Notes under the pieces: model-generated
Told to the model about the DNA's origin: nothing
What the model saw: only the letters and a program-made list of their open reading frames with translations
The model's database searches: none
In this document: in pieces, positions 1 through 7,948 of the stretch
Layout of the letters: the number at the start of each line of letters is the position of its first letter
Position numbering within the stretch: position 1 is the stretch's first letter
Assembly: GCF_001612805.1 (NCBI RefSeq)
Contig: NZ_BDBD01000019.1
Location: 124,001 to 188,000 of the forward strand
From: Nocardia coubleae NBRC 108252
GTDB lineage: Bacteria > Actinomycetota > Actinomycetes > Mycobacteriales > Mycobacteriaceae
Direction of reading: 5' to 3'
Length of the DNA stretch: 64,000 nucleotides
Translations under genes and position numbers: made by a program

Positions 1-327
1 CGGCATCTGCGTCGCCTGCGCCGGGTGGTCCCGCCACGGCGCGCTCTGCTCGTCGGTGAGCTCGCCGACCGGGGCCTGCCGGTCCTCGGTGACGATGCCG
101 GGTCGCATGTGGTCGTCGAACTGCCCGACGCCGCCGCCGAGGCCGCCGCGGTCGATGCCGCCCGAAGCCGCGGAGTCCTGCTCGACGGGCTGGCCCGCCA
201 CCACCTCGCCACGCCGCACAGGTTCGGTGTCGCCCTCGGCTACACGGCCCTGACCAGCACCGAATTGGCCCGGGCCGTCCCGATCGCGGCCGACTGTCTC
301 GCCGCCCATGTCACCCGGCGGTCGTAG
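1..327 (+). CDS. MocR-type GntR/aminotransferase regulator, C-terminal fragment
   Basis: The reading frame is open from base 1 to the TAG at 325-327, so only the last 108 residues are present and the start lies outside the window. The fragment begins with an HLRRLRRV stretch followed by an alternating hydrophobic region and ends with GVALGYTAL and a short helix. This is the layout of the C-terminal end of class I/II PLP aminotransferase domains as found in MocR/PdxR regulators, where a YIRHLRRMR-like stretch is usual. MocR proteins combine an N-terminal winged helix with an aminotransferase-like effector domain and often control pyridoxal phosphate or amino acid genes. The DNA-binding half is not visible, so a plain aminotransferase remains possible. 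Confidence 0.65.
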   Translation, partial: RHLRRLRRVVPPRRALLVGELADRGLPVLGDDAGSHVVVELPDAAAEAAAVDAARSRGVLLDGLARHHLATPHRFGVALGYTALTSTELARAVPIAADCLAAHVTRRS

Positions 328-336
328 CATGGACCA

Positions 337-353
337 CGACCCCGCGTGGGTCG
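337..353. terminator. Short GC hairpin after the MocR-like gene
   Basis: A six-base arm CGACCC and its exact complement GGGTCG enclose a five-base loop ten bases after the stop codon. No T-run follows, so a role as terminator is only suggested by its position. Confidence 0.25.
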
Positions 354-398
354 CGGTTCGCCCGGCACTACCCCTCCGAGAATCGAAGTGGTGAGCAC

Positions 399-644
399 AT
401 GACCGATCAGGACATCCTGGCCAAGATCAAGCAGCTGGTCGACGAAGAACACGAACTGCGGTCCAAGGCGACGGCGGGCGAGATCGACCCGGTCAGCGAG
501 CGCAAGCAGCTCGCCCAGCTGGAAGTGATGCTCGACCAGGCCTGGGATCTGCTGCGCCAGCGCCGCGCCCGCGCAGGCGCCGACGCCTCTCCCGAAGACA
601 CGCAGATGCGCTCGCCCCGTGAGGTCGAGGGCTACTTGCAGTGA
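399..644 (+). CDS. DUF2630 family protein
   Basis: This 81-residue protein starts MTDQDILAKIKQLVDEEHEL and matches the small actinobacterial DUF2630 family. It is almost entirely helical and highly charged, with an ERKQLAQLEVMLDQAWDLLRQ helix, suggesting a two-helix coiled hairpin. There is no signal peptide or membrane segment. Its function is unknown in the family. The stop overlaps the GTG start of the next gene (GTGA at 641-644), so the two are probably translationally coupled. Only a weak ribosome-binding sequence precedes the ATG. Confidence 0.8.
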   Translation: MTDQDILAKIKQLVDEEHELRSKATAGEIDPVSERKQLAQLEVMLDQAWDLLRQRRARAGADASPEDTQMRSPREVEGYLQ

Positions 645-2074
645 CCGACGAGTACGACGTCATCGTGATCGGTGGCGGCCCGGCGGGCGAGAACGCCGCC
701 GCGTACGCCATCGCGGGCAGTGACCGCACCGCCGCGCTCGTGGAACGGGAACTGTTCGGCGGCGAATGCAGCTACTGGGCGTGCATTCCCAGCAAGACAC
801 TGCTGCGCACAGGTGCCGTGCTCGATCTCGCCGCCGGGTTGCCCGGGCTGACGGCGAGCGGCCCCGAGGTGGCCGATGTGCTTGCCCGCCGCGACACCTT
901 CGTCCACCACCGCGACGACACGTCCCAGGTCGACTGGGCGAAATCGGCGCGCATCGATCCGATCCGCGGTGCGGCCAGGCTCGCCGGGGAGCGGCGGGTC
1001 GAAGTGCACACCGACGCGGGGGTGCGGGAACTGCGGGCCAGGCACGCCGTCGTGATCGCGACCGGAACAACGGCCGCGATTCCAGACACTCCCGGTCTGC
1101 GTGATGCCCTGCCCTGGACCTCGCGCGACGCCACCAATCTGACGGTCGTACCGCGCCGGGTCGCGATCATCGGTGGCGGTGTCGTCGCGTGCGAGGCGGC
1201 GACCTGGCTGATCGAGCTGGGCGCGGCCGAGGTGACCATGCTGGTGCGCGGTGACCGGCTGCTGCCACGGGTGGAGCCCTTCGCCGCCGATCTGGTGCTG
1301 CGAGGCCTGCGCGACAAGGGCGTCGAGGTTCGCTTGAACACCGAGGCGCTGATGGTGTCGCGCCGCGACCCCGCCGACACCGGGGTCGGCCGCATCCACG
1401 GCGGCCCGGTCACGCTGGTGCTCGACAACGGTGAGCTGGAGGCCGACGAGCTGGTCGTCGCGGCCGGTCGCGCACCCGCGACCGACGACCTCGGCCTGGA
1501 GTCCGTCGGCCTGTCGGGAGGCTATCTCGACGTCGACGATCACCTGACGGTCCGCGATGTTCCCGGGGAATGGCTGTACGCGGTGGGCGATGTGAACCAC
1601 CGTGCGGCACTGACACATATGGGCAAATACCAGGCCCGCGTGTGCGGGGATGTCATCGCCGCTCGCGCACAGGGATCGCCGCTGGACAAGAGCCGCTACA
1701 CCGCGAGTGCCGACCACGAGCAGATTCCCCAAGTCGTCTACACCGCACCGGAACTCGCCGCCGTCGGACTCACCGAGCAGCAGGCCCGCAAGGCCGGGTA
1801 CGCGGTCGACACCGTCGAAATGGATATCTCGGTAGCCGGTTCCGCATTGTCGCGCGACGATTTCCACGGCCGCGCGAAGATCGTCGTCGATACCACCGAA
1901 AACCGCCTTCTGGGCGCCACTTTCGTCGGGCCCGACATGGGTGAGCAATTGCACGCCGCCACCATCGCGGTGGTCGGTCGGGTACCACTGGACACCCTGT
2001 GGCACGCGGTACCCGCGTTTCCCGCGGTCAGCGAATTCTGGTTACGGCTGCTGGAAACCTGGCGGGACCGCTGA
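641..2074 (+). CDS. FAD-dependent pyridine nucleotide-disulfide oxidoreductase
   Basis: This 477-residue flavoprotein belongs to the dihydrolipoamide dehydrogenase/mercuric reductase superfamily. It has an N-terminal FAD dinucleotide fold (VIGGGPAGENAAAYA), a redox-active disulfide CxxxxC in GGECSYWACIPSK around residues 40-53, a second NAD(P)H fold (VAIIGGGVVACEAATWL) near residue 175, and a C-terminal dimerisation domain with the likely catalytic HAVPAFPAVSE near residue 455. It should transfer electrons from NAD(P)H via FAD to a disulfide or quinone substrate. The substrate cannot be read from the sequence. No 2-oxoacid dehydrogenase or mer genes are nearby, which argues against a dedicated Lpd or MerA role. 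The GTG start overlaps the DUF2630 gene by four bases. Confidence 0.85.
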   Translation: MTDEYDVIVIGGGPAGENAAAYAIAGSDRTAALVERELFGGECSYWACIPSKTLLRTGAVLDLAAGLPGLTASGPEVADVLARRDTFVHHRDDTSQVDWAKSARIDPIRGAARLAGERRVEVHTDAGVRELRARHAVVIATGTTAAIPDTPGLRDALPWTSRDATNLTVVPRRVAIIGGGVVACEAATWLIELGAAEVTMLVRGDRLLPRVEPFAADLVLRGLRDKGVEVRLNTEALMVSRRDPADTGVGRIHGGPVTLVLDNGELEADELVVAAGRAPATDDLGLESVGLSGGYLDVDDHLTVRDVPGEWLYAVGDVNHRAALTHMGKYQARVCGDVIAARAQGSPLDKSRYTASADHEQIPQVVYTAPELAAVGLTEQQARKAGYAVDTVEMDISVAGSALSRDDFHGRAKIVVDTTENRLLGATFVGPDMGEQLHAATIAVVGRVPLDTLWHAVPAFPAVSEFWLRLLETWRDR

Positions 2075-2944
2075 CTACTTGAGCAACCGCGACATCCGCC
2101 GGTCGGCGAGCACTTTGCCGCCGGTCTGGCAGGTCGGGCAGTACTGAAAAGAGCGCTCCGCGTAGGACACCTCGCGTACCGTGTCGCCACACACCGGACA
2201 CGGCTGCCCGGTTCTGGCGTGCACCCGCATGCCGGATCGCTTCTCCCCCTTCAACCGGGCCGCGTCCTGCCCGGTCGAACGGTCGACGGCGTCGAGCAAT
2301 ACCGAACGCATGGCCGTGTACAGCTGCGAAACAGTTTCCGCGGGCATCGTTTTCGTATTCGCGAACGGCGAAATGCGGGCGGTGTGCAGTATCTCGTCGG
2401 AATAGGCATTGCCGATACCGGCCAGCAGGGTCTGATCCACCAGCGCGGTCTTGATCCGTTGCGATGTGCCGCGCAGCAGGGCCGCGAATTCGTCCTCGGT
2501 CACCGCGAGCGCGTCGGGACCGAGCCGGGCGATGCCCGGAACCGACTGCGGATCCTCCACTATGTACACCGCGAGGCGTTTCTTGGTTCCCGCCTCGGTG
2601 AGGTCGATGGCGGGTGTCGCGCCTTCGGGAGTGAAGAAATGCACGCGCAAGGCGAGGGGGCTCTTACCGCCGGGCTTGGGCGGCAACGGATTCGGTTCGT
2701 CGACCCACCGCAACCAGCCGCCACGTGACAGGTGGGTGATCAACCACAGCCCACCACAATCCATTCCGAGAAACTTGCCCCACCGGCCCGCACCGGTCAC
2801 GTCCCGGCCGGACAGCGCGGTCACCGGCGGATCGAAAGTTTTCACCGCACTCAGCGCGGCCACGTCGACGCGACCCACCACCGCACCGACCGCATGATCC
2901 CGGAGGAACTGCGCCAACGCCTCTACCTCGGGTAACTCGGGCAC
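2075..2944 (-). CDS. Fpg/Nei family DNA glycosylase-AP lyase
   Basis: A 289-residue base-excision repair enzyme. The GTG start gives V/M-PELPEVEALAQ, placing the catalytic N-terminal proline at residue 2 and the conserved glutamate directly after it, which fixes this start; the open frame extends further upstream but only adds non-homologous sequence. The C-terminus carries the zinc finger CPVCG...YCPTCQ. A helix-two-turn-helix region (TSQRIKTALVDQTLLAGIGNAYSDEIL) lies before it. The family removes oxidised purines or pyrimidines and nicks the abasic site. The sequence looks more like the actinobacterial Fpg/Nei-like paralogues than canonical MutM, so no gene symbol is given. It lies 14 bases downstream of cobF on the same strand and its end abuts the convergent oxidoreductase. 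Confidence 0.9.
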   Translation of the reverse strand: MPELPEVEALAQFLRDHAVGAVVGRVDVAALSAVKTFDPPVTALSGRDVTGAGRWGKFLGMDCGGLWLITHLSRGGWLRWVDEPNPLPPKPGGKSPLALRVHFFTPEGATPAIDLTEAGTKKRLAVYIVEDPQSVPGIARLGPDALAVTEDEFAALLRGTSQRIKTALVDQTLLAGIGNAYSDEILHTARISPFANTKTMPAETVSQLYTAMRSVLLDAVDRSTGQDAARLKGEKRSGMRVHARTGQPCPVCGDTVREVSYAERSFQYCPTCQTGGKVLADRRMSRLLK

Positions 2945-2958
2945 AAGCGTCAGTCTAG

Positions 2959-3699
2959 CTATTCGGAACGCAACAGGTAGACGTCCATGATCCAGCCTTT
3001 TTCGGCGCGCGCTCGCGCACGACGCTCGAGAATGGATTTCTCCACCTCGCGCAGATTGCCTTCGATCAATATCTCGTCGGGCATACCGAGATAGGCGCCC
3101 CACCAGATGTGGATATCGTCGCCGGGCACCTCGGTGAACGAGCATTCGCCGTCGAGCATCACCACCGTCGAACCCGGACCGAGGCCTTCTTCGCGCAGTT
3201 TGCGCCCGGTGGTGATGTGCACGGGTTCACCGATGCGATGCAGCACCACCCGGTGGGCGGCGGCCAGTGCCGCGACGCTGGTGACGCCGGGGATCACCTC
3301 GTAATCGAACCGAACCCGCCCACGGTCGAGCACCCGCTCCACCATGCGCAGGGTGCTGTCGTAGAGGGCCGGATCGCCCCAGACGAGGATCGCGCCGTCG
3401 CCGTCCACCTGCTCGAAGGCCTCTTCCAGCAGCACCGCGCGCCGATCGTGCCAGTCCTGCACCACGCCGGTGTAGTCGGCGGGCGCGCGGTCGCGTGGCG
3501 GGTCGGCGATCTCGAGCACCCGGTGCTGGCCGTCGACGTACTCGCGCAGGATCGCGGTGCGCACGTCGACGAGTTCCTGCTTCTCGGCGCCCTTGCCGAT
3601 CACGAAGAACGCCTCGGCCCGCCGCATGGCCTTGACTGCCTGCATCGTCACCTGGTCGGGGTCGCCCGCACCGATACCGATCACGTAGAGCTTGCGCAT
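2959..3699 (-). CDS. cobF: Precorrin-6A synthase (deacetylating)
   Basis: A 246-residue SAM-dependent methyltransferase of the cobalt-precorrin family. It starts MRKLYVIGIGAGDPDQVTMQ, the usual N-terminal GxGxGDP substrate/SAM region, followed by VIPGVTSVAALAAAH and a C-terminal MDVYLLRSE typical of CobF. CobF methylates C1 of precorrin-5 and releases the C20 carbon as acetate, yielding precorrin-6A in the aerobic cobalamin pathway. No other cob genes are in the window, so the gene stands alone. It is divergent from thyA with only 45 bases between the start codons and shares a strand with the downstream glycosylase gene. No cobalamin riboswitch fits in the short leader. Confidence 0.9.
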   Translation of the reverse strand: MRKLYVIGIGAGDPDQVTMQAVKAMRRAEAFFVIGKGAEKQELVDVRTAILREYVDGQHRVLEIADPPRDRAPADYTGVVQDWHDRRAVLLEEAFEQVDGDGAILVWGDPALYDSTLRMVERVLDRGRVRFDYEVIPGVTSVAALAAAHRVVLHRIGEPVHITTGRKLREEGLGPGSTVVMLDGECSFTEVPGDDIHIWWGAYLGMPDEILIEGNLREVEKSILERRARARAEKGWIMDVYLLRSE

Positions 3700-3730
3700 A
3701 CGCGCAGAGCTTGCCAGGTGCGCACAGCAG

Positions 3731-3736
3731 TAGAAT
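3731..3736 (+). promoter_or_regulatory. -10 box of a probable leaderless thyA promoter
   Basis: TAGAAT fits the actinobacterial TANNNT -10 pattern. It ends eight bases before the GTG of thyA, so transcription should begin at or next to the start codon. No ribosome-binding sequence is present between them. Confidence 0.55.
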
Positions 3737-3744
3737 CGGCAGGC

Positions 3745-4548
3745 GTGGCCACCCCTGATACGCAGTACGAAGATCTGCTCCGGCGCGTGCTCGAACACGG
3801 CACGCCGAAAGCCGATCGGACCGGCACCGGCACCCGAAGCATCTTCGGCCATCAACTGCGCTACGACCTGGCCGAGGCGTTTCCGCTGATCACCACCAAG
3901 CGGGTGCACCTGAAGTCCATCGTCTACGAGTTGCTGTGGTTCCTGCGCGGCGATTCCAACGTGTCGTGGCTGCGCGAGCACGGCGTCACCATCTGGGACG
4001 AATGGGCGGACGCGGACGGCGAGCTCGGCCCGGTGTACGGCGTGCAGTGGCGTTCCTGGCCGACACCCGACGGCACCCACATCGACCAGATCGCCCAGGT
4101 GCTGCACACCCTGCGCACCGACCCGGATTCGCGCCGGATGATCGTGTCGGCGTGGAACGTGGCCGACCTGGACAAGATGGCGCTCGCCCCCTGCCACGCC
4201 TTCTTCCAGTTCTATGTCGCCGACGGCAAGCTGTCGTGCCAGCTGTACCAGCGCAGCGCCGACCTGTTCCTCGGTGTGCCGTTCAATATCGCCAGCTACG
4301 CGCTGCTCACCCTGATGGTCGCCCAGCAGACCGAGCTGGAGCCGGGCGAGTTCATCTGGACCGGTGGCGACGTGCACATCTACGACAACCACGTCGACCA
4401 GGTGCGTGAACAGCTCACCCGCGAGCCCTACCCCTTCCCCACCCTGCACCTGCGCCCGGCCACCAGCCTGTTCGACTACGCCTACGACGACATCGAGCTG
4501 TCCGGGTACCAGCACCACCCGGCCATCAAGGCGCCGGTGGCGGTGTGA
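3745..4548 (+). CDS. thyA: Thymidylate synthase
   Basis: A 267-residue homodimeric enzyme that methylates dUMP to dTMP using methylene-tetrahydrofolate. The GTG start gives VATPDTQYEDLLRRVL, matching the family N-terminus; the frame is open upstream but overlaps divergent cobF. The active-site cysteine is in LAPCHAFFQFYV (about residue 150). The phosphate-binding arginines (DSRRM), the nucleotide-binding QRSADLFLGVPFNIASYA segment and the C-terminal folate-closing region with YQHHPAIKAPVAV are all present. Length equals the normal bacterial enzyme. It overlaps folA by four bases, the usual thyA-folA arrangement: the next enzyme regenerates tetrahydrofolate from the dihydrofolate made here. 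Confidence 0.97.
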   Translation: MATPDTQYEDLLRRVLEHGTPKADRTGTGTRSIFGHQLRYDLAEAFPLITTKRVHLKSIVYELLWFLRGDSNVSWLREHGVTIWDEWADADGELGPVYGVQWRSWPTPDGTHIDQIAQVLHTLRTDPDSRRMIVSAWNVADLDKMALAPCHAFFQFYVADGKLSCQLYQRSADLFLGVPFNIASYALLTLMVAQQTELEPGEFIWTGGDVHIYDNHVDQVREQLTREPYPFPTLHLRPATSLFDYAYDDIELSGYQHHPAIKAPVAV

Positions 4549-5036
4549 GCAACCGCATGATCGGCCTGATCTGGGCGCAGGCCAACGACGGTGTGATCGG
4601 CGTCGACAACACCATCCCGTGGCGGCTGCCCGAGGACATGGCCAACTTCCGGGAGACGACCACCGGCCACCCGGTGATCATGGGCAGGCGCACCTGGGAC
4701 TCCCTGCCCGCCGCCTTCCGGCCGCTGGCCGGTCGACGCAATATCGTCGTCACCCGCCAGTCCGACTGGGCCGCCGAGGGCGCCGAACGCGCCGCCTCGC
4801 TGCCCGACGCGCTGGCCATGACCGGCACCGCCGACACCTGGATCGCGGGTGGTGGCGAGATCTACCGCCAGGCGCTGCCGCTGGCGACCACGCTGCTGGT
4901 CACCGAGGTCGACACCACGGTGGCAGGCGATGCCTTCGCCCCGGTCATCGGCGCGGAATGGCACGCACCGGATACCCCGTGGCGCACCGCCGAAAACGGC
5001 CTGCGCTACCGCATTCGGCACTACGTCCGGCAGTGA
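4545..5036 (+). CDS. folA: Dihydrofolate reductase
   Basis: A 163-residue NADPH-dependent enzyme that reduces dihydrofolate to tetrahydrofolate. It contains the IWAQANDGVIGVDNTIPW substrate loop with the LPEDMANF motif including the catalytic acidic residue, the NADPH-binding MGRRTWDSLP segment and the GGGEIYRQALP motif. The GTG at 4545 overlaps the thyA stop (GTGA). An in-frame ATG at 4557 (MIGLIWAQ) is an alternative start that also fits the family. It is the target type of trimethoprim. A hairpin follows at 5066-5091. Confidence 0.95.
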   Translation: MSNRMIGLIWAQANDGVIGVDNTIPWRLPEDMANFRETTTGHPVIMGRRTWDSLPAAFRPLAGRRNIVVTRQSDWAAEGAERAASLPDALAMTGTADTWIAGGGEIYRQALPLATTLLVTEVDTTVAGDAFAPVIGAEWHAPDTPWRTAENGLRYRIRHYVRQ

Positions 5037-5065
5037 CAACACGTCGCTAACGGTCGCGGCAAAAC

Positions 5066-5091
5066 GCCCGAGCGCGGGTGTGATCTCGGGC
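5066..5091 (+). terminator. Hairpin downstream of thyA-folA
   Basis: Seven-base arms GCCCGAG and CTCGGGC are perfectly complementary around a 12-base loop, 29 bases after the folA stop. There is no T-run. A CATACT hexamer at 5091-5096 may be the -10 of the following cupin gene, so this could instead be a regulatory stem. Confidence 0.35.
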
Positions 5092-5143
5092 ATACTCCCA
5101 GGCGAAGACCTGCCCGCGAGAAGCCTGCGAAAGGCGCGTTCCC

Positions 5144-5470
5144 ATGGACAAGAAATCGCTGACCGCGGTGGCCCGTCAACAGTTGAAGCTGGCGGCCACC
5201 TCGACGAGTGGTCGGAGTTCGCAAACCCTCATCGGCGGCCACACCCACGCCCTGCGCCAGACCGTCGTCGCGCTGGCCGAAGGGCAGAGCCTGGCCGAAC
5301 ACGACAATGCCGGCGACGCGACGATCCAGGTCCTCACCGGCACGCTCGTACTGATCGCGGGCACCGACGAGTGGAAGGGCTCGGCAGGCGATCTGATCGT
5401 GGTTCCGCGCGCCCGTCACAGCGTCAAAGCCATCGACGACGTGACCTTCCTGCTCACCGTCGCCAAATAA
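5144..5470 (+). CDS. Small single-domain cupin protein
   Basis: A 108-residue protein with one cupin barrel. The usual metal-binding motif 1 is degenerate: it reads RQTVVALAEGQSLAEHDN, with a single histidine. Motif 2 is GDLIVVPRARHSVKAID, again with one histidine. The ATIQVLTGTLVLIAG strand and VPRARHSV are typical of stress-related or LuxR-adjacent small cupins. It has no signal peptide. It precedes the DyP-encapsulin operon by 34 bases on the same strand. However, the DyP gene seems to have its own promoter, so a functional link is only suggested by proximity. The enzymatic role is unknown. Confidence 0.75.
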   Translation: MDKKSLTAVARQQLKLAATSTSGRSSQTLIGGHTHALRQTVVALAEGQSLAEHDNAGDATIQVLTGTLVLIAGTDEWKGSAGDLIVVPRARHSVKAIDDVTFLLTVAK

Positions 5471-5484
5471 GTACCTGTCGGTAC
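5471..5484 (+). promoter_or_regulatory. Palindrome upstream of the DyP peroxidase promoter
   Basis: GTACC-TGTC-GGTAC is a perfect inverted repeat with five-base arms, starting directly after the cupin stop codon. It lies eight bases upstream of the likely -10 box, where a repressor or activator of the peroxidase-encapsulin operon could bind. Confidence 0.4.
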
Positions 5485-5491
5485 GGCGTCG

Positions 5492-5497
5492 TACTCT
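5492..5497 (+). promoter_or_regulatory. -10 box of a probable leaderless DyP promoter
   Basis: TACTCT fits TANNNT and ends seven bases before the ATG at 5505. No ribosome-binding sequence is visible in between, consistent with a leaderless mRNA. Confidence 0.55.
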
Positions 5498-5504
5498 GGA
5501 CGCC

Positions 5505-6554
5505 ATGGGTGAGCCACAACCGATTCTCGATCCACTGTCGCCTGCCGCGCTCTTCCTCGTCGTCACCATCGACGAGGGCGGTGAATCGGTGGTGCGCGAT
5601 GTGCTCGCCGATATCAACGGTTTACGGCGATCGGTCGGATTCCGGGTGCCCGGGGAGGGCCTGAGCTGCATCACCTCGATCGGTTCCGCCGCGTGGGACC
5701 GCCTGTTCGCCGGGCCCAAACCGGCTGAGCTGCACGAGTTCCCGGGATACAACGGTCCGGTACACAGCGCGCCCGCCACCCCTGGTGACCTGCTTTTCCA
5801 CATCCGCGCCGAAACCCAGGGCCCGTGCTTCGAATTGGGCATGGTGATCGCCGAACGGCTGCGTGGTGCGGCAACGGTCGTCGACGAGGTGGTCGGGTTC
5901 CGCTACTTCGAACAGCGCGACCTGCTCGGCTTCGTCGACGGCACGGAGAACCCCGAGGGTGGTGCCGCGGCCGCCGCTGCCCTGATCGGTGCCGAGGACC
6001 CCGAATTCACCGGGGGCAGTTACGTGATCGTGCAGAAGTACACCCACCCCCTCGACCAGTGGAACGCCCTGTCGATCGAGGAGCAGGAGCGGGTGATCGG
6101 GCGCACCAAGCTCGGCGACTACGAACTGCCCGACGATGTGAAGCCCGCCGATTCGCATGTGGCGGTGAACACCATCGTCGACGACGACGGCACCGAACGC
6201 CAGATCGTCCGTGCCAACATGCCTTTCGGCTCGGTCGCCGACGGCGAGTTCGGCACCTACTACGTCGCCTACGCCGCCACCCCGAGCGTCACCGAGCGGA
6301 TGCTCGAGCGCATGTTCCTCGGCACCTCCGAAGCCGCCTACGACCGCATCCTCGACTTCTCCGTCGCGGTCACCGGCACCCTGTTCTTCACCCCGACCGT
6401 CGATTTCCTCGACGATCTGCCCGACGCGCCCGCGAACATCGCCGACGAGGCGGAATCCGGACCGTTGCCCGAGATAATTCCGGTGGAACGGGCAAATACC
6501 TCCGCAGCGGGTTCCGACGGCGCCCTCGCCATCGGCTCGATGAAAACTCGATGA
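5505..6554 (+). CDS. Dye-decolourising peroxidase (DyP), encapsulin cargo
   Basis: A 349-residue haem peroxidase. It carries the DyP signature GFVDGTENP with the catalytic aspartate near residue 145. The likely proximal haem ligand is the histidine in ADSHVAVN (about residue 218), and the catalytic arginine is in ERQIVRANMPFG. The family uses hydrogen peroxide to oxidise bulky aromatic substrates. After the fold ends near residue 310 there is an acidic, flexible linker, and the protein ends DGALAIGSMKTR. This matches the LxIGSLK-type cargo-loading peptide that docks DyP into encapsulin shells. The shell gene follows 14 bases later. There is no Tat or Sec signal, consistent with packaging in the cytoplasm. 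Confidence 0.93.
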   Translation: MGEPQPILDPLSPAALFLVVTIDEGGESVVRDVLADINGLRRSVGFRVPGEGLSCITSIGSAAWDRLFAGPKPAELHEFPGYNGPVHSAPATPGDLLFHIRAETQGPCFELGMVIAERLRGAATVVDEVVGFRYFEQRDLLGFVDGTENPEGGAAAAAALIGAEDPEFTGGSYVIVQKYTHPLDQWNALSIEEQERVIGRTKLGDYELPDDVKPADSHVAVNTIVDDDGTERQIVRANMPFGSVADGEFGTYYVAYAATPSVTERMLERMFLGTSEAAYDRILDFSVAVTGTLFFTPTVDFLDDLPDAPANIADEAESGPLPEIIPVERANTSAAGSDGALAIGSMKTR

Positions 6555-6568
6555 GAAGGAGTATCCGA

Positions 6569-7366
6569 ATGAACAACCTGCATCGCGAACTCGCGCCGAT
6601 CACCGACGAGGCCTGGGCCGAGATCGAGGAGGAGGCCACCCGCACGTTCAAGCGCAATATCGCCGGACGCCGGGTCGTCGACGTCTCCGGCCCGCACGGC
6701 GTCGGTTACTCGGCGCTCAACCGCGGCAGGCTCACCCCGATCGACTCCCCCGACGACGGTGTGCAGGCACACCAGCGCGTGGTGCAACCGCTCGTGGAAC
6801 TCCGGGTGCCCTTCACGTTGCAGCGCTCCGAACTCGACGACATCGAACGCGGCGCCCCCGACGCCGACCTCGACAACCTCAAAGACGCCGCCCAGAAGAT
6901 CGCCTTCGCCGAAGACCGCGCGATCTTCGAGGGTTACGCCGCCGCGGGCATCACCGGCATCCGCGCCGCCGCGTCCTGCACCCCGATCACGCTGCCGAGC
7001 AATGTGGTCGACATCCCCGACGCCATCTCGCGTGCCCTCACCGGGCTGCGCCTGGCCGGTGTCCAGGGCCCCTACTCGGTACTGCTCAGCGCCGACCTCT
7101 ACACCAAGGTCAGCGAAACCTCCGACCACGGCCACCCGATCCGCACCCACATCGAGCGCCTCATCGACGGCGAGATCATCTGGGCACCGGCCATCACCGG
7201 TGGTTTCGCCCTCACCACCCGCGGCGGCGACTTCGAACTGGCTATCGGTCAGGACCTGTCGATCGGTTACCTCAGCCACGACGCCGAGACGGTCCAGCTG
7301 TACTTCCAGGAAACCTTCACCTTCCTGGTCGAGACCTCCGAAGCGGCGGTATCCCTCGGGTCGTGA
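6569..7366 (+). CDS. Family 1 encapsulin shell protein
   Basis: A 265-residue HK97-fold shell protein (linocin M18/CFP29 type). The start MNNLHRELAPITDEAWAEIE, the central VVDVSGPHGVGYSALN and the C-terminal FTFLVETSEAAVSL are characteristic. The length is that of T=1 (60-mer) encapsulins. A clear ribosome-binding sequence (AGAAGGAG, 6554-6561) precedes the ATG at 6569, and the frame is open further upstream only as a shadow of the peroxidase gene. With the DyP cargo gene directly upstream, the pair encodes a peroxidase nanocompartment, expected to protect against oxidative stress. Confidence 0.95.
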   Translation: MNNLHRELAPITDEAWAEIEEEATRTFKRNIAGRRVVDVSGPHGVGYSALNRGRLTPIDSPDDGVQAHQRVVQPLVELRVPFTLQRSELDDIERGAPDADLDNLKDAAQKIAFAEDRAIFEGYAAAGITGIRAAASCTPITLPSNVVDIPDAISRALTGLRLAGVQGPYSVLLSADLYTKVSETSDHGHPIRTHIERLIDGEIIWAPAITGGFALTTRGGDFELAIGQDLSIGYLSHDAETVQLYFQETFTFLVETSEAAVSLGS

Positions 7367-7387
7367 GCCCGATCGCGTGACCGGCGC

Positions 7388-7393
7388 TAGGGT
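7388..7393 (+). promoter_or_regulatory. -10 box before the PH-like membrane protein gene
   Basis: TAGGGT fits TANNNT and lies 15 bases upstream of the ribosome-binding sequence GAGGGAGG (7409-7416). It suggests a separate promoter for the 7423 gene. Confidence 0.4.
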
Positions 7394-7422
7394 TGGCCAC
7401 GAATCGTGAGAGGGAGGTCCGC

Positions 7423-7947
7423 ATGGCCGACGTGCGTGCCGGGGTCGTGCCCGCGAGCAGGAGCCTGTTCTACTGCCTGATCGGGCTGCTGGTCACCATC
7501 GGGATCGCCGGGCTGATGGTGGCGATGTTCGGCGCCAACCGGGTGGTGACCGGCCTGCTGGTCGGCGCCGTCGGCGGCGTGGCGGCGGGTGTCGCGCTGT
7601 TCGTCCGCGATGTCGTCGAGCTCACCGAGCACGGCATCTACGTGCGGACCCCGTTCCGGTCGGCCACGGTGCCGTGGGACCGGGTGGTGGCCGGGCGGTT
7701 CACCCTCGACGAACGCGGCCGCTGGGCACTGGCCCTGGACCTCACCGAGAACGGCGACGAACTCGTGCTGCTCTCGATCCCACCGGTCATGGGCCCGGTC
7801 TCGGGCGCCTACGACATGCGCAAGCGGGAACAGGTGAACGAGATCCGGGAAATGTTGCGCGCCAAGCGGATTCCGATCACCGTGCTGCCCGAGATCGCCG
7901 CCGCCCTCAACGAGCACTGGCAAATCGCGCCGCCGACCTCCCGCTGA
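7423..7947 (+). CDS. Membrane-anchored PH-like domain protein
   Basis: A 174-residue protein with two adjacent N-terminal membrane helices: one in LFYCLIGLLVTIGIAGLMVA, the other in VTGLLVGAVGGVAAGVALFV. A soluble domain follows, beginning VELTEHGIYVRTPF and continuing through VPWDRVVAGRF. The alternating strands with a conserved tryptophan are the pattern of small bacterial PH-like domains. The ATG at 7423 is chosen because GAGGGAGG precedes it; an in-frame TTG at 7393 lacks such a signal. The soluble part probably faces the cytoplasm. Function unknown. It ends two bases from the convergent glxA-like gene. Confidence 0.7.
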   Translation: MADVRAGVVPASRSLFYCLIGLLVTIGIAGLMVAMFGANRVVTGLLVGAVGGVAAGVALFVRDVVELTEHGIYVRTPFRSATVPWDRVVAGRFTLDERGRWALALDLTENGDELVLLSIPPVMGPVSGAYDMRKREQVNEIREMLRAKRIPITVLPEIAAALNEHWQIAPPTSR

Positions 7948-7948
7948 C

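Noticed and set aside
632..2005. Long minus-strand frame opposite the flavoprotein reductase
   Set aside because: Composition artefact; the plus strand has full FAD and NAD motifs in frame.
3109..3744. Upstream extension of the thyA frame
   Set aside because: It is antisense to cobF, and ThyA homology begins exactly at the GTG at 3745.
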